A stretch of DNA of 64,000 nt from Vigna angularis. Lineage: Eukaryota > Streptophyta > Magnoliopsida > Fabales > Fabaceae. Below are positions 34,213-46,837 of the stretch, piece by piece. The position numbers were made by a program, and so were the translations under genes. Location: assembly GCF_016808095.1 (NCBI RefSeq), contig NC_068971.1:49722131-49786130 (forward strand), given 5' to 3'. The notes beneath the pieces are model-generated. The model did no database searches and was not told the DNA's origin. It saw only the letters and a program-made list of their open reading frames with translations. Each line of letters begins with the position of its first letter. The stretch's first letter is position 1.

Positions 34213-37200
34213 TCACATGGTTGTTTCTGTTGCTGGCTTTAAAAAGTTATGATATTCCAGCTGAGTCATCTCCCCTCCATGTACTGGATCAAATTGGCAT
34301 CTATAGAAGCTGCATAAAACCAAATCAACTGCAATTCATTAAAACATCATACATATGCGTCCATCTTCTGCTGGGATACGAAAAGTTCCAATAAACAAGC
34401 ATTTTAGATACAAAGCATAACTATTGGTAAATGAAACACCTGAAGACCAGGTGATTCAGCTATCTTCATAATTGAATTAGAGTTAAATTAAATTTGGCCG
34501 CCATTAGCTTTCATCCTATCTTAGTAATGACAAACTAAAAGTTCTCTAATTCAAAACAATGTTATTTCTTCACAACATCAACTCGGTACTTCAGAGTCCG
34601 GAACTCTACTGAATAACATGATTAAGTTACAGGGCAGAATCTGCCACGTCTAAGATAAACAGAATAGCTATCAACAGGGGAACAGTATTGTCATTTTTCA
34701 AAATCATACCTTCCATCAATGCCAAGAATTATGACTGTATTCTTTTCGTGACCAAATGCAACTATGTAGTGAGAGCCCTCTTGTAAGCGAAACTGAGCAA
34801 CCGACCACTCAGAATTGAAATACTTGGGTAACACTCCTGCAAGTGCAAAGTAAGACAAATCAACAAGGCAAGTGGAATTGATCAACACACTCTAGCCGAC
34901 ATAATAAATTATATAAAAATTCTGAAACCACAACACACTTCATAGACAGTGTTCGGTCTAAATAAATATTATGAAAATGAAGAATTTTAACAAATTTGGT
35001 GACAGGCAGGTAGCCCAGCTATACGGATGAACAACTGCTGAAACTACAATTACAACGAAAATATTTTAATGGTTAAACAGATCATGGCACCACATGCCAC
35101 ACGGGTAGTACTTTTGACGTGACAATTAAAATAAAACATCCTTGATCCCAAAAACAGTGTTAATGTGTTCTGAAAATTAACATTGAAAATAGGGTGAAAA
35201 TGGATCACCAGGGGAAACATTGCCTTACCTTAGAAAGAAAAGCAGGGAGTGTCATTTTATAATATTCCATTCACGACAGGTGTAAACAAATTACCCCAAT
35301 TCTAAAAGCCACCTTTGCTAACCAGACTAGAAATTGAATGGCAAATGTACCAGCCCTTAAGTATAGGTTTCTGGGGCAGGTTGAGGGGACAGGAACTTTT
35401 GAAGCCAAAATTCAACTATATAAGGATTAAATATTGTCTTAATAAGTTTAAAAACTATTTTTGCTTTGGATCCAACTTTTCAGAGTCCCAAAAAATTTAG
35501 AGAAGTATTCCTAAATGGATTAGTAAAAATCACTTATATTAGCAAAATCTGATATTCAACATGTTATTATTTGAATTTTACATTAAAGATTTGATATTCA
35601 ACATGTGATATGATTTGATAGGGAAATATCTTATCAAATATTTTCTATTATTAAATATTGATTTTGCTCCTTATTATTGTAAGCAATCCTTTCAATAGAA
35701 CATTTATATAAAATTAATGCCCCACCAATTTCATGTAAATATAGTTATTTTTCTTTTACCATTATTACAAATGTTCACTGGAATTAATTTATTTCTTAAA
35801 CATTTTCGGTAAATTTTACTTAAATATTCAAGCATTACATAAATGAAATCAATTTCACCACAGCACTAGAAAAGCAAGCATACAAGCAATCATGAGGCTC
35901 TATCATCCATTAATATCTTCTTGTTTGAAAAACACAACCATAATCAATGTTACCAATTCAACCGTCACCCGCACAACAAAATGGGATTACCCATAAAAAA
36001 GGTAAAAATCATTTTAGAAGGAAAATAATAATTTCACAAGTACAACATATAAGATATAAAATGAAAAGAAATACTCTCGTAAAAGAATTCACCTTTAAAT
36101 TTGATGAAGGAGCGAGATGAGTTAGAAGGGGTAATGGCAGTATCTGAATTGGATGGATTTTGAGGTTTTTCTTCCTCGGAGATGCTAGAATTAACCTTAA
36201 GGCTGAATACATGGACAGTACCCTTGTCACTTGAGACTGCTAGCCACCGTGCAGTAGAAGAGAATGCCAAACTATAGATCTCAGCAACATTTGCACCCCT
36301 TCTCACCTAAATGTGACACCCAAAAAATTTATAAGAGAACCACAAATTATTTGAAGTTATCACATAGTACACTAAAGCATGAAAGCAGAGAAAATAAACT
36401 AATATAGACATTTACTACCTAACCTTATAACTTTACCAACCCATGCAAAAAAATATGAATTACAAAGTAACCCAATTCCCAAACTAAACGCAGACGTTAT
36501 AATATCCCGATTTAATCACTCACTTGATTCTATACCAGCATATTCTATGGAAATTACTCGTTGTAGGGACCACAGTAGGGCTCGTTCATTAAGTGAAGAG
36601 GTTAAATCATAAAGATTGTACAGGTTGAAAGATCGAACGAGTAATGAAAACAAAAACAATTGAGAGGAGAAAACCAACAAAACACAACATACTTCCTGAA
36701 GAAGTGTGCCCTGAACCGTGTCGAAAATTCGAATCAGCGTGCCCTTTGAGCTGGCGGTGGCAATTAACTGCCCATCAAGTGTGAGAGCGAAACAAGTAAT
36801 TCTGGAGTCATGCGCAGATATGAACTTTGTCTTCTTTTGCGAATAGTGCTCAACGCGAATCTGACCCTTCTGCAATCCAAGGCATGCGAGAACGAACGAA
36901 TCAGACAGTTGCGAAACCGCGCAGAGACCCTTAGGGTTGGGATAGGTCTCAATCTGGTGCAAGAGATTGAGGTCCTGGAAGTTGTAGACCAAAATCCTCT
37001 GCTCGACAGCGACGATAATCCGATCGCGGCGGAGCCGGACGCTGCGAACCGCGGCACGGGGGGATAAATCACCGATGCAGCAGCCCTCATGGTCGTCCCA
37101 GATCATGACCTTGTTGGGCGGGTAATGGGGATTGGGTCCGCCGCCGACGAGGGCGATTATGTTGCAGCGGAAGAGCATCGCGACGTGACCGATTCCGCCG

Positions 37201-37526
37201 CCGTCAAACTCGCGGCGGAATTGCTCGCTGAAGGGGTTGCAATTGTAGATGCGGAAACCGTTGTCAGTGGCGGCAGAGAAGCAAGCCTGGTCCTGGTTGA
37301 AGGCGAGGTGGAGCACCGTTGGGGGCGCCGCCGAGGAGAATCCCGGCGGCGATGCGGCGGGGGAGCGGTAGCGCTTTGGCGATTTCGGTTGCGGAGGCAC
37401 GAGGGATTCGAAGTCGAGTGTTTGGGACTGTTCGGGAAGGAAATTAGGGTTTGGATTTGAACTGGGAGAGGTGGTTTGATCAGGATTTGGCCATGGAGGT
37501 GAAGCGCATGCTGAAAGCGTAGCCAT
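34213..37526 (-). CDS. ATG18a: Autophagy-related protein 18 (ATG18a-like WD40/PROPPIN)
   Basis: Four exons (36693-37526, 36093-36306, 34710-34836, 34213-34309) join to 423 residues. The N-terminus is a Pro/Ser-rich extension of about 65 residues. A seven-blade propeller follows, with [21 protein letters not shown] at blade one and a [19 protein letters not shown] blade later. The junction of exons 1 and 2 gives VRRG at about residues 279-282, the phosphoinositide-binding motif (L/F/V-RRG), followed by [20 protein letters not shown]. The protein binds PI3P/PI(3,5)P2 on autophagic membranes, acting with ATG2 in phagophore expansion. A Ser/Asn-rich loop (about residues 315-345) lies in the propeller. 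The C-terminus ends [19 protein letters not shown] and a short tail. The orthology to ATG18a rather than other paralogues is by the VRRG form and length. Confidence 0.93.
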
Positions 37527-37859
37527 TGAAGAATGAAAGAAGAGAGTGATCGATTTGTTTCAAATCAAAGGATTAAAAAACTGAAATATTCTCAGCTTCC
37601 TTCTCCCGCTAAGCACGCAAGATTACCCTACTCACTACTTTCAGAGTACTACTTACTTAATATTAACAGATATTTCTTTATCTTTTAGTTGTAATCTTGT
37701 GCGTTAATAACGGAACCCGCTACTTGAAACTCAAAGACAAAATCAATTTGGTTGGATGGAAACCGGGTCGGGTCAACTTTATGTGCATCTCAAAAAATAT
37801 AAAACACCCGCCACCGACGGGTCGAACTCGGGTCACCCGAGTACCTTAAAAAAAGGTCA

Positions 37860-37931
37860 CGCCGTTGCCGGGGATCGAACCCGGGTCACCCGCGTGACAG
37901 GCGGGAATACTCACCACTATACTACAACGAC
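37860..37931 (-). tRNA. tRNA-Asp (anticodon GTC)
   Basis: A complete 72-nt cloverleaf on the minus strand. Acceptor GTCGTTG pairs with CAACGGC (one G-T), discriminator G. The D arm has TAGTATAGTGG. The anticodon stem CCCGC/GCGGG encloses CTGTCAC (anticodon GTC). The T arm is CCGGGTTCGATCCCCGG. A seven-T pol III stop follows at 37848-37854. Confidence 0.96.
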
Positions 37932-38018
37932 TGGATGAATGTTCAAAGAATTTTAAATATCAAATATCTTAAAGTATTGAATCCCGTAATGTAAACCTGA
38001 AAAAGAAAAGAAACGGTA

Positions 38019-38091
38019 CGCCGTTGCCGAGAATCGAACCCGGGTCACCCGGTTGACTGGCCGGGAATACTTACCACTATACTACAACGAC
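38019..38091 (-). tRNA. tRNA-Asp-like gene with an 8-nt anticodon loop
   Basis: It matches the neighbour 88 bp away in acceptor stem, D arm and T arm. However, the anticodon arm is CCCGG-CCAGTCAA-CCGGG, one base longer than normal, so the loop has eight nucleotides around GTC. The T-arm 3' strand also differs (GATTCTCGG). It could be a pseudogene or a tRNA with altered anticodon geometry. T-rich stops follow. Confidence 0.75.
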
Positions 38092-39640
38092 TTGATATGT
38101 TTTGTAACTTTTCGAAAATTCAGCCCATCGTCTTAAAATTTTACAAAGTTCTTATGTAAATTTAATGTCCATTTTCGTATGTTGCCTATCTAGTACAATA
38201 ATTTTGAGCATATTAGAATTTGGCGAATTTTATTTCATTTACTCTAGGATTAAATTATTTACATTTCTGTAATAATTTATAAAAACTACATTTATATTAT
38301 TTAAAAGTTATTTTATGTAATAAACAGTTTTAAGTAAGTTGAAAATATGTATTATCTATACATGTATGATTGGTCTGCCTAATGTAATCAACCGAAGATT
38401 TAGTTCATGTATGTGTGGTTTAGCACGCAACATCCCTTATACACTACTACAATTCAACATTTTTGCCAAATAAATGACAAATTGAATTTTTATGGTATAA
38501 TTGTAATATAATGTTTATTAAATACTTTAAGTAAATCGTAATCCGTATCGTGAAGGTAGAGTTTGATGAGAATGGTGTTTTAAGAGAGATAAGCATTTGG
38601 TTGGATTGTCAAATTTTTGGAATCGTGACTTTTTACTCAAGATAATCAATTATTGCCTCATGGAATCAATTTTGGAAAGCTGGAAACCGAGATGCTTTGG
38701 AATAGATTATGGATTCTATTAACTTCAAGTTAATTTTTTAACTAAATAAATTATTTTATATTAACTTTAATTATAAGGGAAAAATATAATATTAAATTTT
38801 AATATATAATTTTTTTTTATCTTACATTCGTAAAATCATTAACAATTTCTGTCTTTAAATCTTCACTTTATCTTCAAATTTATCTTTGGAAATAAACCAA
38901 GTCTTAAAAAATAAAACAAGAGTTTTAAATTCCAAAAAAGATAATATTTGAAGTGCTAAAATTGATCCAGACAATGCTATCTCAATAAATTTGAAATAAA
39001 AACAATTATTATTTATTAATATTAAGGATCTTTACTGTTAGTGTTGAAAAAGATTAAAAATAAATTGATATTAAATTATTTTATAGTAGTTATTTGACTG
39101 AAAAGTTATACAAGTGTGAAAATTATCGTGTAACAAGTAAATAGAAATAAACTACAGTCTTCTTTAGATGTTCATAACACATTGGATCCTTTAGTGTTAT
39201 TATATTACTAAACAGAATTTCTTAGGAGAGTACATATTGATATCATATGGAAAATCAAACTATTATATATTTTGAATCAGTATACTTTTATTTTATTTTA
39301 TTTCTGTTACTGTGAAGATATCAATGTTGATGATTAACATGGTGAAAAAAATCATAATAAGAGGGTTTCTGATGCAACAAGGAAAAGTATTGTGCTAGCG
39401 TGCATTTGTTCAGGTGACGGATTCCTATTGTATTGCATTTGAAAATGTTGTGTAACATAAGTATCACCCTAGGTATAAACCAAAGGCATACATAGCAAAC
39501 AATCCTTTTCTTGTTGCAGCTCTGAAGAAATTACATTCAACCAAATAAAACATGCACCTGCACAAGAAACTTAATTATTAGAAACCCCTATTTATAAGCT
39601 TCCTTAGTCTTTACCATTGTATATATTGTCTGCAACAATC
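38092..39640. other. Intergenic, nothing recognised
   Basis: AT-rich sequence upstream of the MATH-domain gene without supported genes. A TATATAT word at about 39618 sits close to the MATH gene start and could belong to its promoter or leader. Confidence 0.45.
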
Positions 39641-41116
39641 ATGGATATCAAAACCATTGACAAGTCATGTTCTGACAAAACCATGAAAGGTGTCTCTTTT
39701 CTTTTCCCATATTTCACATATATTGATACTTCTATTCTGTTCTCAAAATTTGACTAAGTTTTTTTGGCTATATATCTCTAAGGAAGAAAAGCCCCACCAA
39801 GTCATTACACGTTTAAAATCAACTCCTTCTCATGGCTGTCCAATGCTTCGGTTAAAAAGTGCACCTCGGAAGAATTTGAAGCAGGAGGTTATAAATGGTA
39901 CAATGCATGTTCTTTTTCAGAATAATCCCTTTCAAACAGATAATGCACCATTTTTACAAATTCTGTATATTTTCATACTTTCTGTACAAACTTGATGCTC
40001 AAATGAACGTGCATGCAGGAGCCTGTCAATTTACCCAGATGGGAACGAAAAAGAGGGTGGTAAAGATCATGTTTCTATTGATCTGGTGCTCGTAGACACA
40101 AGCTCGTTGCCTCTTGATTGGGAGATCAATGCCATTGTAAACTTTTCTGCATATAATTTTATCGACGATGAATACCATATAACTCAAGGTACAGTTGGAG
40201 CTGAGTATATTTCAATCTTTAATTTGTTTGGTGAAGTCTTTTAACATTTGAACTTAACAAGATGTTAACAAATTGAAACTCATGCAGAAACAGATGTAAG
40301 GCGTTTCCATGTGCTGAAAACTGGGTGGGGTGTCGCAAAATTCATTGACAGAAGCACGTTTTACGACTCTTCAAACGGATATCTGATGGACGATACATGC
40401 GTGTTTGGAGTCGAGGTTTTCATTGTCAAGAGCACCAACAGAGGCGATTGTTTATCAATGTTTCGAGTACCTGTCCGCTGTTCTTATACTTGGAAATTTA
40501 GTGACTTTTCAAAATCAACATTAGACAAGTACGAGTCTGCAACATTTGTCGGAGGAAACTACAAATGGTACTACACAAAAATATGCTATCAACTTTCTCG
40601 ACATGCAGTATATGTAACTTGAGACCAAATGTGTGTGTTGTTTTTGGCAAATTTTGTTTTTCTTTTTTCTTTTATCCTAGGAAGCTGCGCTTATACCCAA
40701 ATGGAATGGGGGAGGGAAAGGGCAACAGTGTATCATTATTTTTAGTGTTGGATGTCTCAACTCTACCGGCCAACACTAAACTCGTTGTGGAGAACATCGT
40801 CCGTGCTAAGAACCAGAAAATTGATGACAGTCATCATCTTCAATCCAAAGGCGAGGCTATATAAACATGATCGACAAATAAGTGATTTATATTTGTTTAT
40901 GCAAATTCAGATAAAGCCCAATATTCCTCTAACTTGGTCTTGGTTTTTCTTGCAGCTTGTCGTAAGTTCTCGAACTCCAGTTCAGGGTGGGGTTCCAGAC
41001 AACTCCTGGCCTTAGCTAAACTTCAAGATCCAAATTCTGGATTTTTGGTGGACGATACTTGCATCTTTGAAGCTGAATTGACGATTCTTGGCGAAATGGT
41101 GCCCCGAACTGATTGA
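39641..41116 (+). CDS. Protein with two MATH (TRAF-like) domains
   Basis: Six exons (39641-39689, 39783-39897, 40019-40188, 40288-40567, 40681-40850, 40956-41116) join to 314 residues. MATH domain 1 starts HYTFKINSFSWLSNASVKK, continues with EFEAGGYKWSLSIYPDGNE, and ends with GYLMDDTCVFGVEVFI. MATH domain 2 starts YTWKFSDFSKSTLDKYES and continues with GGNYKWKLRLYPNGMGEGKG; it ends GFLVDDTCIFEAELTILGE. No BTB, protease or coiled-coil domain is attached. Such MATH-only proteins are a large plant family, thought to be substrate or partner adaptors; function here is not known. The fifth intron would use a GC donor (AAAG|GCGAGG), since no suitable GT is present; without that splice the frame stops five codons later, losing the end of MATH 2. 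Confidence 0.85.
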
Positions 41117-41350
41117 TTCATGAGTCTAAAACAAATTCCAGAACCCCTCTGGTTCATGGCAATAGAACATCTAATAAGATAGAAAAACTGAACTCAGCAA
41201 TGAATTGTTTATTCAACCATTCTCAACGAATGTTCTGTGGATCCACAAAGTACATTATATTTTTTTATATTCTGTGTTATTTAAATGAGTGCAGCTAGCT
41301 AAAAGCTTTTAAAGGATATCGATTAAATCACACATTTATATTCATTCGAC

Positions 41351-41353
<3 letters not shown>

Positions 41354-41439
<86 letters not shown>
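41354..41439. repeat. (TA)n microsatellite
   Basis: An uninterrupted TA run of about 86 bases shortly after the MATH gene, followed by a short (TG)n/(AG)n tail at 41474-41491. Confidence 0.98.
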
Positions 41440-41443
<4 letters not shown>

Positions 41444-41859
41444 AAATAAAATATTTATAAAAAATATATATATGTATGTGTGTGTGAGAGAGAAAGAAGT
41501 GTGTATGTGATAGAGTAATTAGAATTGATAGATGATTTAAAATAACGAGACATATTATTTAAATATTAAAATAATTTAATAATATAAATAGAATTTGTTA
41601 AACATGTTTCATTATTAAAAATATTTATTATTTTAATAAACTTATTTTTCTATACTTCTTCTCTTCTCTCTGAGATTTTTAACCTCTCAGATATTTTTTT
41701 AATAATAAGGAGATACATAGGTGATCATTGCAATGAATTTTTCCCCTTCATTCGACCAGTTTTTCGTATAGAGTAAATCAATTTCTATTTTTTACTTTCA
41801 TTTTGAGACACTTGCAAATAGATCGAATGCATGTGTCACTCAATCCATTTTTCTAGTTC

Positions 41860-43560
41860 TTTGTCGATTAGTGGTCTTAAGAACTTACCATAATCATGAT
41901 GCTATGGTCTGTCGGTACAGATAGAGTGGTATGAGCTGAGGCAGGAGTAGTTACTTTTAGAGTTGTATAAGTTTTCCTACCCAGAAAAGGAAACTAACTA
42001 TTATATTTTATTTTGATATAGTTATTTTCTTTAAGTTCGTATTTATAGTTCAAATGTATGGAATTTGATGTTAATTTGATGAGACGTTGATAACATGTAT
42101 TGGTTCTAGTAAATGGATTATTTATATATGCAAATTTAGTAATTAAATGATGATATGCTTGTTGATTGATGTTTGTCGTTGATCAATGTTGGTATGAATG
42201 ATTTTGTTTGGTTTATACTTGTTTGAGTCACTTGAGGATGTTGTTGTGTGGTATAATTTAGTGGAAAGATGATGTTGTTTTAAGATTAGTGAATAGGTAA
42301 GGCTTGTTGTGGTTGGTTTTGGATTAAAGAGGAGATTTTGATTGGCAAAATTTGAAACAATGCTTGAATGGGAAAATTTGAAGTTTAAGGTTTGTTCTTG
42401 GGCAATTTAAAACTTGTGTAGCTTTTAGTTTACCTAAATTTGGGGTGTGTAAAATCTTAAATATGAGTTTTCGAGTTTTTGGTTTTTGGCAATAGGTTGG
42501 TATAGGAATCAGTCTTAGTCAATAAATATCGGGTTTTGACAGGTGAAATCGGGAGGAATGATCTTATTAGCAAAGTTGTTGTTTGGCGTTTATTTGGAGG
42601 TCATTCATGATTTAGTTGGCAACTTAGAGTATTAGGAACCTGGTTTATAGCAAGAGAAATGAAATACATGAGTTTTTAGTTATAGGTTGATTGGTTGAAT
42701 CCTGATTCCTGATAAAATAATCAAAGTGGTATCTAATTTAAGTTATAAACCTGTTTTTAAATCATTTTGAGTGTCTATGATGCCATTTTTATCATTTGGA
42801 TAGGTATGAGGGCAATCAAAAGCTAATTTATAGGTTTTTACACTTCTGGTGTGGCATTCAGCGACAGTCAGCAGTGCCTGCGCGCCAGAAAGCCGAGAGC
42901 TTTGGCACTCGGCTACAATAGAGTGGCGCTCATGCGCCAATTTTGCGCAAAGAATGACGTTCAACGGTAAGGATGTGTTGCTCAACGTCAGGGTCTTTAC
43001 ATACTCTTTTTTTATGTGAAATTATTTTGTTTTTGTGATTTCTCTTATGGTTGGTTGGTACTTAAATCTTACTATAAATGATCTTGTGATATATATTATG
43101 TATGAAAAGTTTGTGCTAATGGGATGCATGTTGTGAAAGGGGAATTTCATGGGAAATTTTTTAGGGTGGTTTAAAGTAGAGTGATGTATTGATGTAAGGA
43201 CTCAATTTTATAAATTATCGTGACGCTCTAATAATCACTCCATCTCATATAGACAAGGGGATTATGTGGTGAGGAGTAGTAGGAGATTTTGTCTATGGTA
43301 TGGTATTATTTGTGCATAGGTGGTAGACGAATTAGTCTTGTTTAGTAGCGTGGGGTGAGATAACTGTTTCACCACTACAAGTACAAAAAACTTGTCATAG
43401 TCTAACATAGATCTGGATTGGTCGAATCTAGAAATCATTGTATATTGAAATTTAATTTGACTTGGAAATGAGTTATATTGTTCATAATTGCATGAATATA
43501 TTTCTTTTATAGTATTAGCTTATCTTTCTTCTGTTGTGTTTGATATATGTTTTGAAATGA
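41860..43560. mobile_element. Retroelement-like sequence (probable LTR fragment)
   Basis: The composition changes from AT-rich to mixed. A GC-rich, self-complementary block at 42880-42970 holds GCGCTCATGCGCC and TTTTGCGCAAAG. Downstream, at about 43335-43390, is AGCGTGGGGTGAGATAACTG and CACCACTACAAGTAC. I associate this order with gypsy-type LTRs of Phaseoleae legumes. No gag-pol frame was found and the ends are unknown. Confidence 0.45.
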
Positions 43561-43869
43561 TCATAAGATGGATGCAAACAGAGAGACAAGAACTTTTTTG
43601 AAGTAGGCTTTGGACGCTAAGCGTGTGTTTGTTTCTATGGATTTTACTGTTGCCAGTGATTACCGAAGACGAATTTGTACATATACTCGTGTTCGCTTCT
43701 GCCGATTTGCAAGGATGGATTACAGTGGATTTGCGGGATACGTTTGTATATGGTCACTCGCATATATGCGACGATTTGCGCTGATTGTGAATAAAATTTC
43801 ACTTTTGCCCTTAATACATTTGATAATACCAGCAGAGAGAAAAGGGAAAAATAACATACGATTCTGAGA

Positions 43870-44085
43870 TGGGTTAATCGATTCCAGATGTGGTTGCAGA
43901 CGCTGTATCCGGTTACAGTTATTAGAAAAAAATTTGAATCAATGTATTCGGTTACGGGGACTGCGTAATCGGTTACGCTACAAATGTATATGAATGGTGG
44001 GTGGTGTATTCGATTACTGGATGCTGTAATCGGTTACGCGTTTTCTGGTTAAGCGTGGTGAAGAGGCGAATTCGGTTACAGGCTG
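43870..44085. repeat. Cluster of (AAT)CGGTTACG words
   Basis: Variants of ATCGGTTACG (TCCGGTTACAG, TTCGGTTACGG, AATCGGTTACGC twice, TCGATTACTGG, TTCGGTTACAGG) occur seven times in about 200 bases. They resemble the GGTAACCGATTACC at 6338 in inverse orientation, and the TAATCGATTA clusters at 9.5 and 16.9 kb. Likely retroelement-derived non-coding repeat. Confidence 0.5.
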
Positions 44086-44352
44086 CGTTATTGTGCTCCA
44101 CCAAGCTTGATCGTTCTTCCATGCTTCGTCCGGTGGGTGATTTGATATATAACATGGTTGGTGTTGAGTGTTGTGGTCAGAAGGTTGATGCACATCCAGA
44201 GGTCCATGAAGCACTGCATGAAGGAGGCGGAGAAGTGATCCGGACATGGCAGTGGAAGGAGTTCGCTGTATATCATCACCCCTAACATTTTCATTTTGTT
44301 GCAGGTTTTGCGAAGCAAAACTGGGGGCTTGGTTAGCTGGTGAAGTTGTTGA

Positions 44353-44586
44353 AGACGACCTTCTCCTTCAAATACCTCTTACCCTCCCTTCAATTTTTGG
44401 AATCTCCTCGCCACTCTCTGGTTTTCTTTCCTCTTTGTCCTCGACTTTATCCTCAGGTGTTTCTGGGTTCGTGACCCTAGATCCTCGATCACCAGAGGCG
44501 CCGACGTTGAGCTCTGGCCCCGCAAAATTGCTACTGCTTCTTTCTCCCTTCAAGACATGAAGACCGTTAAGACTGCGGTTAATGCG
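44353..44586 (+). pseudogene. Orphan exon resembling wax ester synthase/DGAT (WSD)
   Basis: An open 78-codon block ends at a consensus donor (AATGCG|GTAAAT). It reads PPFNFWNLLATLWFSFLFVL, then DFILRCFWVRDPRS, then ATASFSLQDMKTVKTAVNA. Plant WSD O-acyltransferases have a hydrophobic helix followed by a 'SLDDVKxVKxAxNxTxND' motif with an intron near that place, so this looks like one internal exon. A TGA lies directly upstream of the block, and no HHxxxDG catalytic exon or downstream exon was found nearby. It is a gene fragment. Confidence 0.5.
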
Positions 44587-46837
44587 GTAAATTTTCCTTT
44601 CCCTGTCTCTCTCTCTCTTTTCTTCTTTTATTTTTATTACTATATACCAAATCAAATTATTCTTCCTCACCCTCCTCATTTTAGGCATTCAAAATTGACA
44701 ACTCCTACTTTCCATAATTTGAATTTATAAACGGAAACAATATTAAAAAGTCATGCAATTTAGTTCACCTTTCTCCATACTTCTTTTTTATTTCTGCTTT
44801 ACATTACTGGCATAGTCTATTTTTTTTTTAACAGTTTCGTCGTTACCAGTTCCCCTCTCCGATGAATAAACTCATCAATTTATTTCAAACTGATCAATAT
44901 TGTATGGTTATATATTATGTTGTGATTATGCTAGGTTTATAATGTTTGTTTAATTCTTTTGATTAGTTGAATATATTAATGTATATATGAATTATGGTTA
45001 TTCAATATATCAATGCATGATTTTAATTATACTATGTATATATGTTTAAGTAAATCTAGATGGAAGAATATATAGATTTATCATATTTGGAGAGTGAAGA
45101 TATAGATGATGATGTGGTTGGTGTAGCAAATAAATTGATACCATTTCGTAGCAAATTATATTACAAGCAAATACTACATTTTAAAATTAATTTATTTTAT
45201 AACATTATAATTTTTTTAATTTTTAAACATTAATTTTATAAATTATTTATAATTTTTGTCTCTTTATAAACAATTTTACAATTAAATATAACATTAATAA
45301 ATAACATTTTATATTACTTTTATAACTAGAGGCATTTTGGTAATCTTTAATTTCTACCAATTAAACTAATTTTTAAAATCTATCACATCAATCAAATCCT
45401 ATACTAATTCTCATTAACTTTACTTCCAAATCCACTCTTAATTACCCACAAATCCACTCAAAAAAACAACTAAAAAATTACTCTTAAATCCACTGAAATC
45501 CATTCAAATCATCTCCCCAAATACACCCAAAAGAACAAAGCCTAAAAGAACATATGTTTTAGTTTGATTAATATAGTTAATTTTTTTTTTGTTATATAGT
45601 TATGTTTTGGATAATTGTAATTAAAATTTTATATATTGTTGTGTTAATTGATGTTGTTTATTAAGCATAATCATACAAATTCCTTCATATTCCTTTTTTT
45701 TTTTAAACATAACTAGAAACTTCTAAATGTAGCAAAAAGAATATAGACATATTTTTATGGTGAACGATGAGCTCCATATTCTTTTGTGAAAAGGAAATCT
45801 TAAATGCCTTTATTTTTATGAAATGTTGAATGCCTGTCTACAATTAAAATATTTCATTTTTTTATTCTATAATGTAAATATTAATATGTTTTCATAAAAA
45901 AAATGCTATTTTTTAATATATTCTAACTTTGACTTAATTATATCCATTTTTAGCAGCCTATAATGTATTTTCATTTAATAATGCACGGACAATAAATAAA
46001 TATCTTTAAATCTTAATATATCATAATCACAATTCACTATATACTAAGTCTTCAATAAGATAATTATTATTTAGATTCAACCATTTATGATTAAAAATCA
46101 GTAAGCAAACGCAATACTTGTTTCTATCTCGTACTTGTATAATCATATTTTTATACTTTATTCTTAACACGTAATAAAAAAATTAAAGATACGTTCTATT
46201 CATTTTTGATCAAACATATATAAGTTAATAATTAATAATACACATTTTTTTCTTTCAATTTAGATCTATATTTCATTTTATTAAAATATACGTATTTGTT
46301 GAACTTTTCTTTTCCATAGTGCCTGTATTTCCTTATTTATTTATTTTTTCTTGATTTCGCTCAATAAATTAATTATTAATCATTAGTACGGCAAATCCTT
46401 ACCTATTCCAGAAAGGTACGGTTTTCCACATGGATACAATGCACACGCGTTTCACCATCACATCTTATTCTCTCTCATCCCACTTCAACTTCAATCAATC
46501 AGCTTACGCAGCACGCCAATACAGTACGCGCAATCTAAACCAGTTCCCTTATCAAAGTCAAAATCTCACCGTTCATCAGACCCCTTCTTCCTCAATCAAC
46601 AGCCAAGATCCACTTAACAAAATTGCCCAAGTAGACTTCCCCACACGGAACACCCTAAAAATTGAAAATAACCCGCGCGATTTTGAATTCCTCTGCCACT
46701 CCGTACTCCACTAGCTTATTTTTAATTTATTTATTTTCCACAAATTTCACTATCATTTTATATAATATAACTGTGTTTTTTACTGAAGTAAGCTAAAACT
46801 GTGTGATTGATCGTGATCGTGGTGGTGGAAGACGAAG
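44587..46837. other. Intergenic and WEE1 promoter region
   Basis: AT-rich from 44600 to 46380, then less AT-rich up to the WEE1 start. The part nearest WEE1 (46430-46830) includes CCCGCGCGATTTTG at 46673, weakly like an E2F site. The open frame at 46430-46714 shows no domain and is taken as promoter or leader. Confidence 0.4.
45381..45542 (-). mobile_element. Half-copy of the MITE-like element
   Basis: The reverse complement begins GGCTTTGTTCTTTTGGGTG and then follows the left arm of the element at 19271: repeated TGGATTT words, GAGAATTAGTATAGGATTTG and GATTGATGTGA. The opposite arm is not recognisable upstream, so only half remains. Confidence 0.7.

Noticed and set aside
37089..37460. 123-residue plus frame opposite ATG18
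   Set aside because: Antisense shadow of ATG18 exon 1, which is GC-rich and therefore stop-poor.
46430..46714. 94-residue frame upstream of WEE1
   Set aside because: No domain, and it lies where the promoter and leader are expected.
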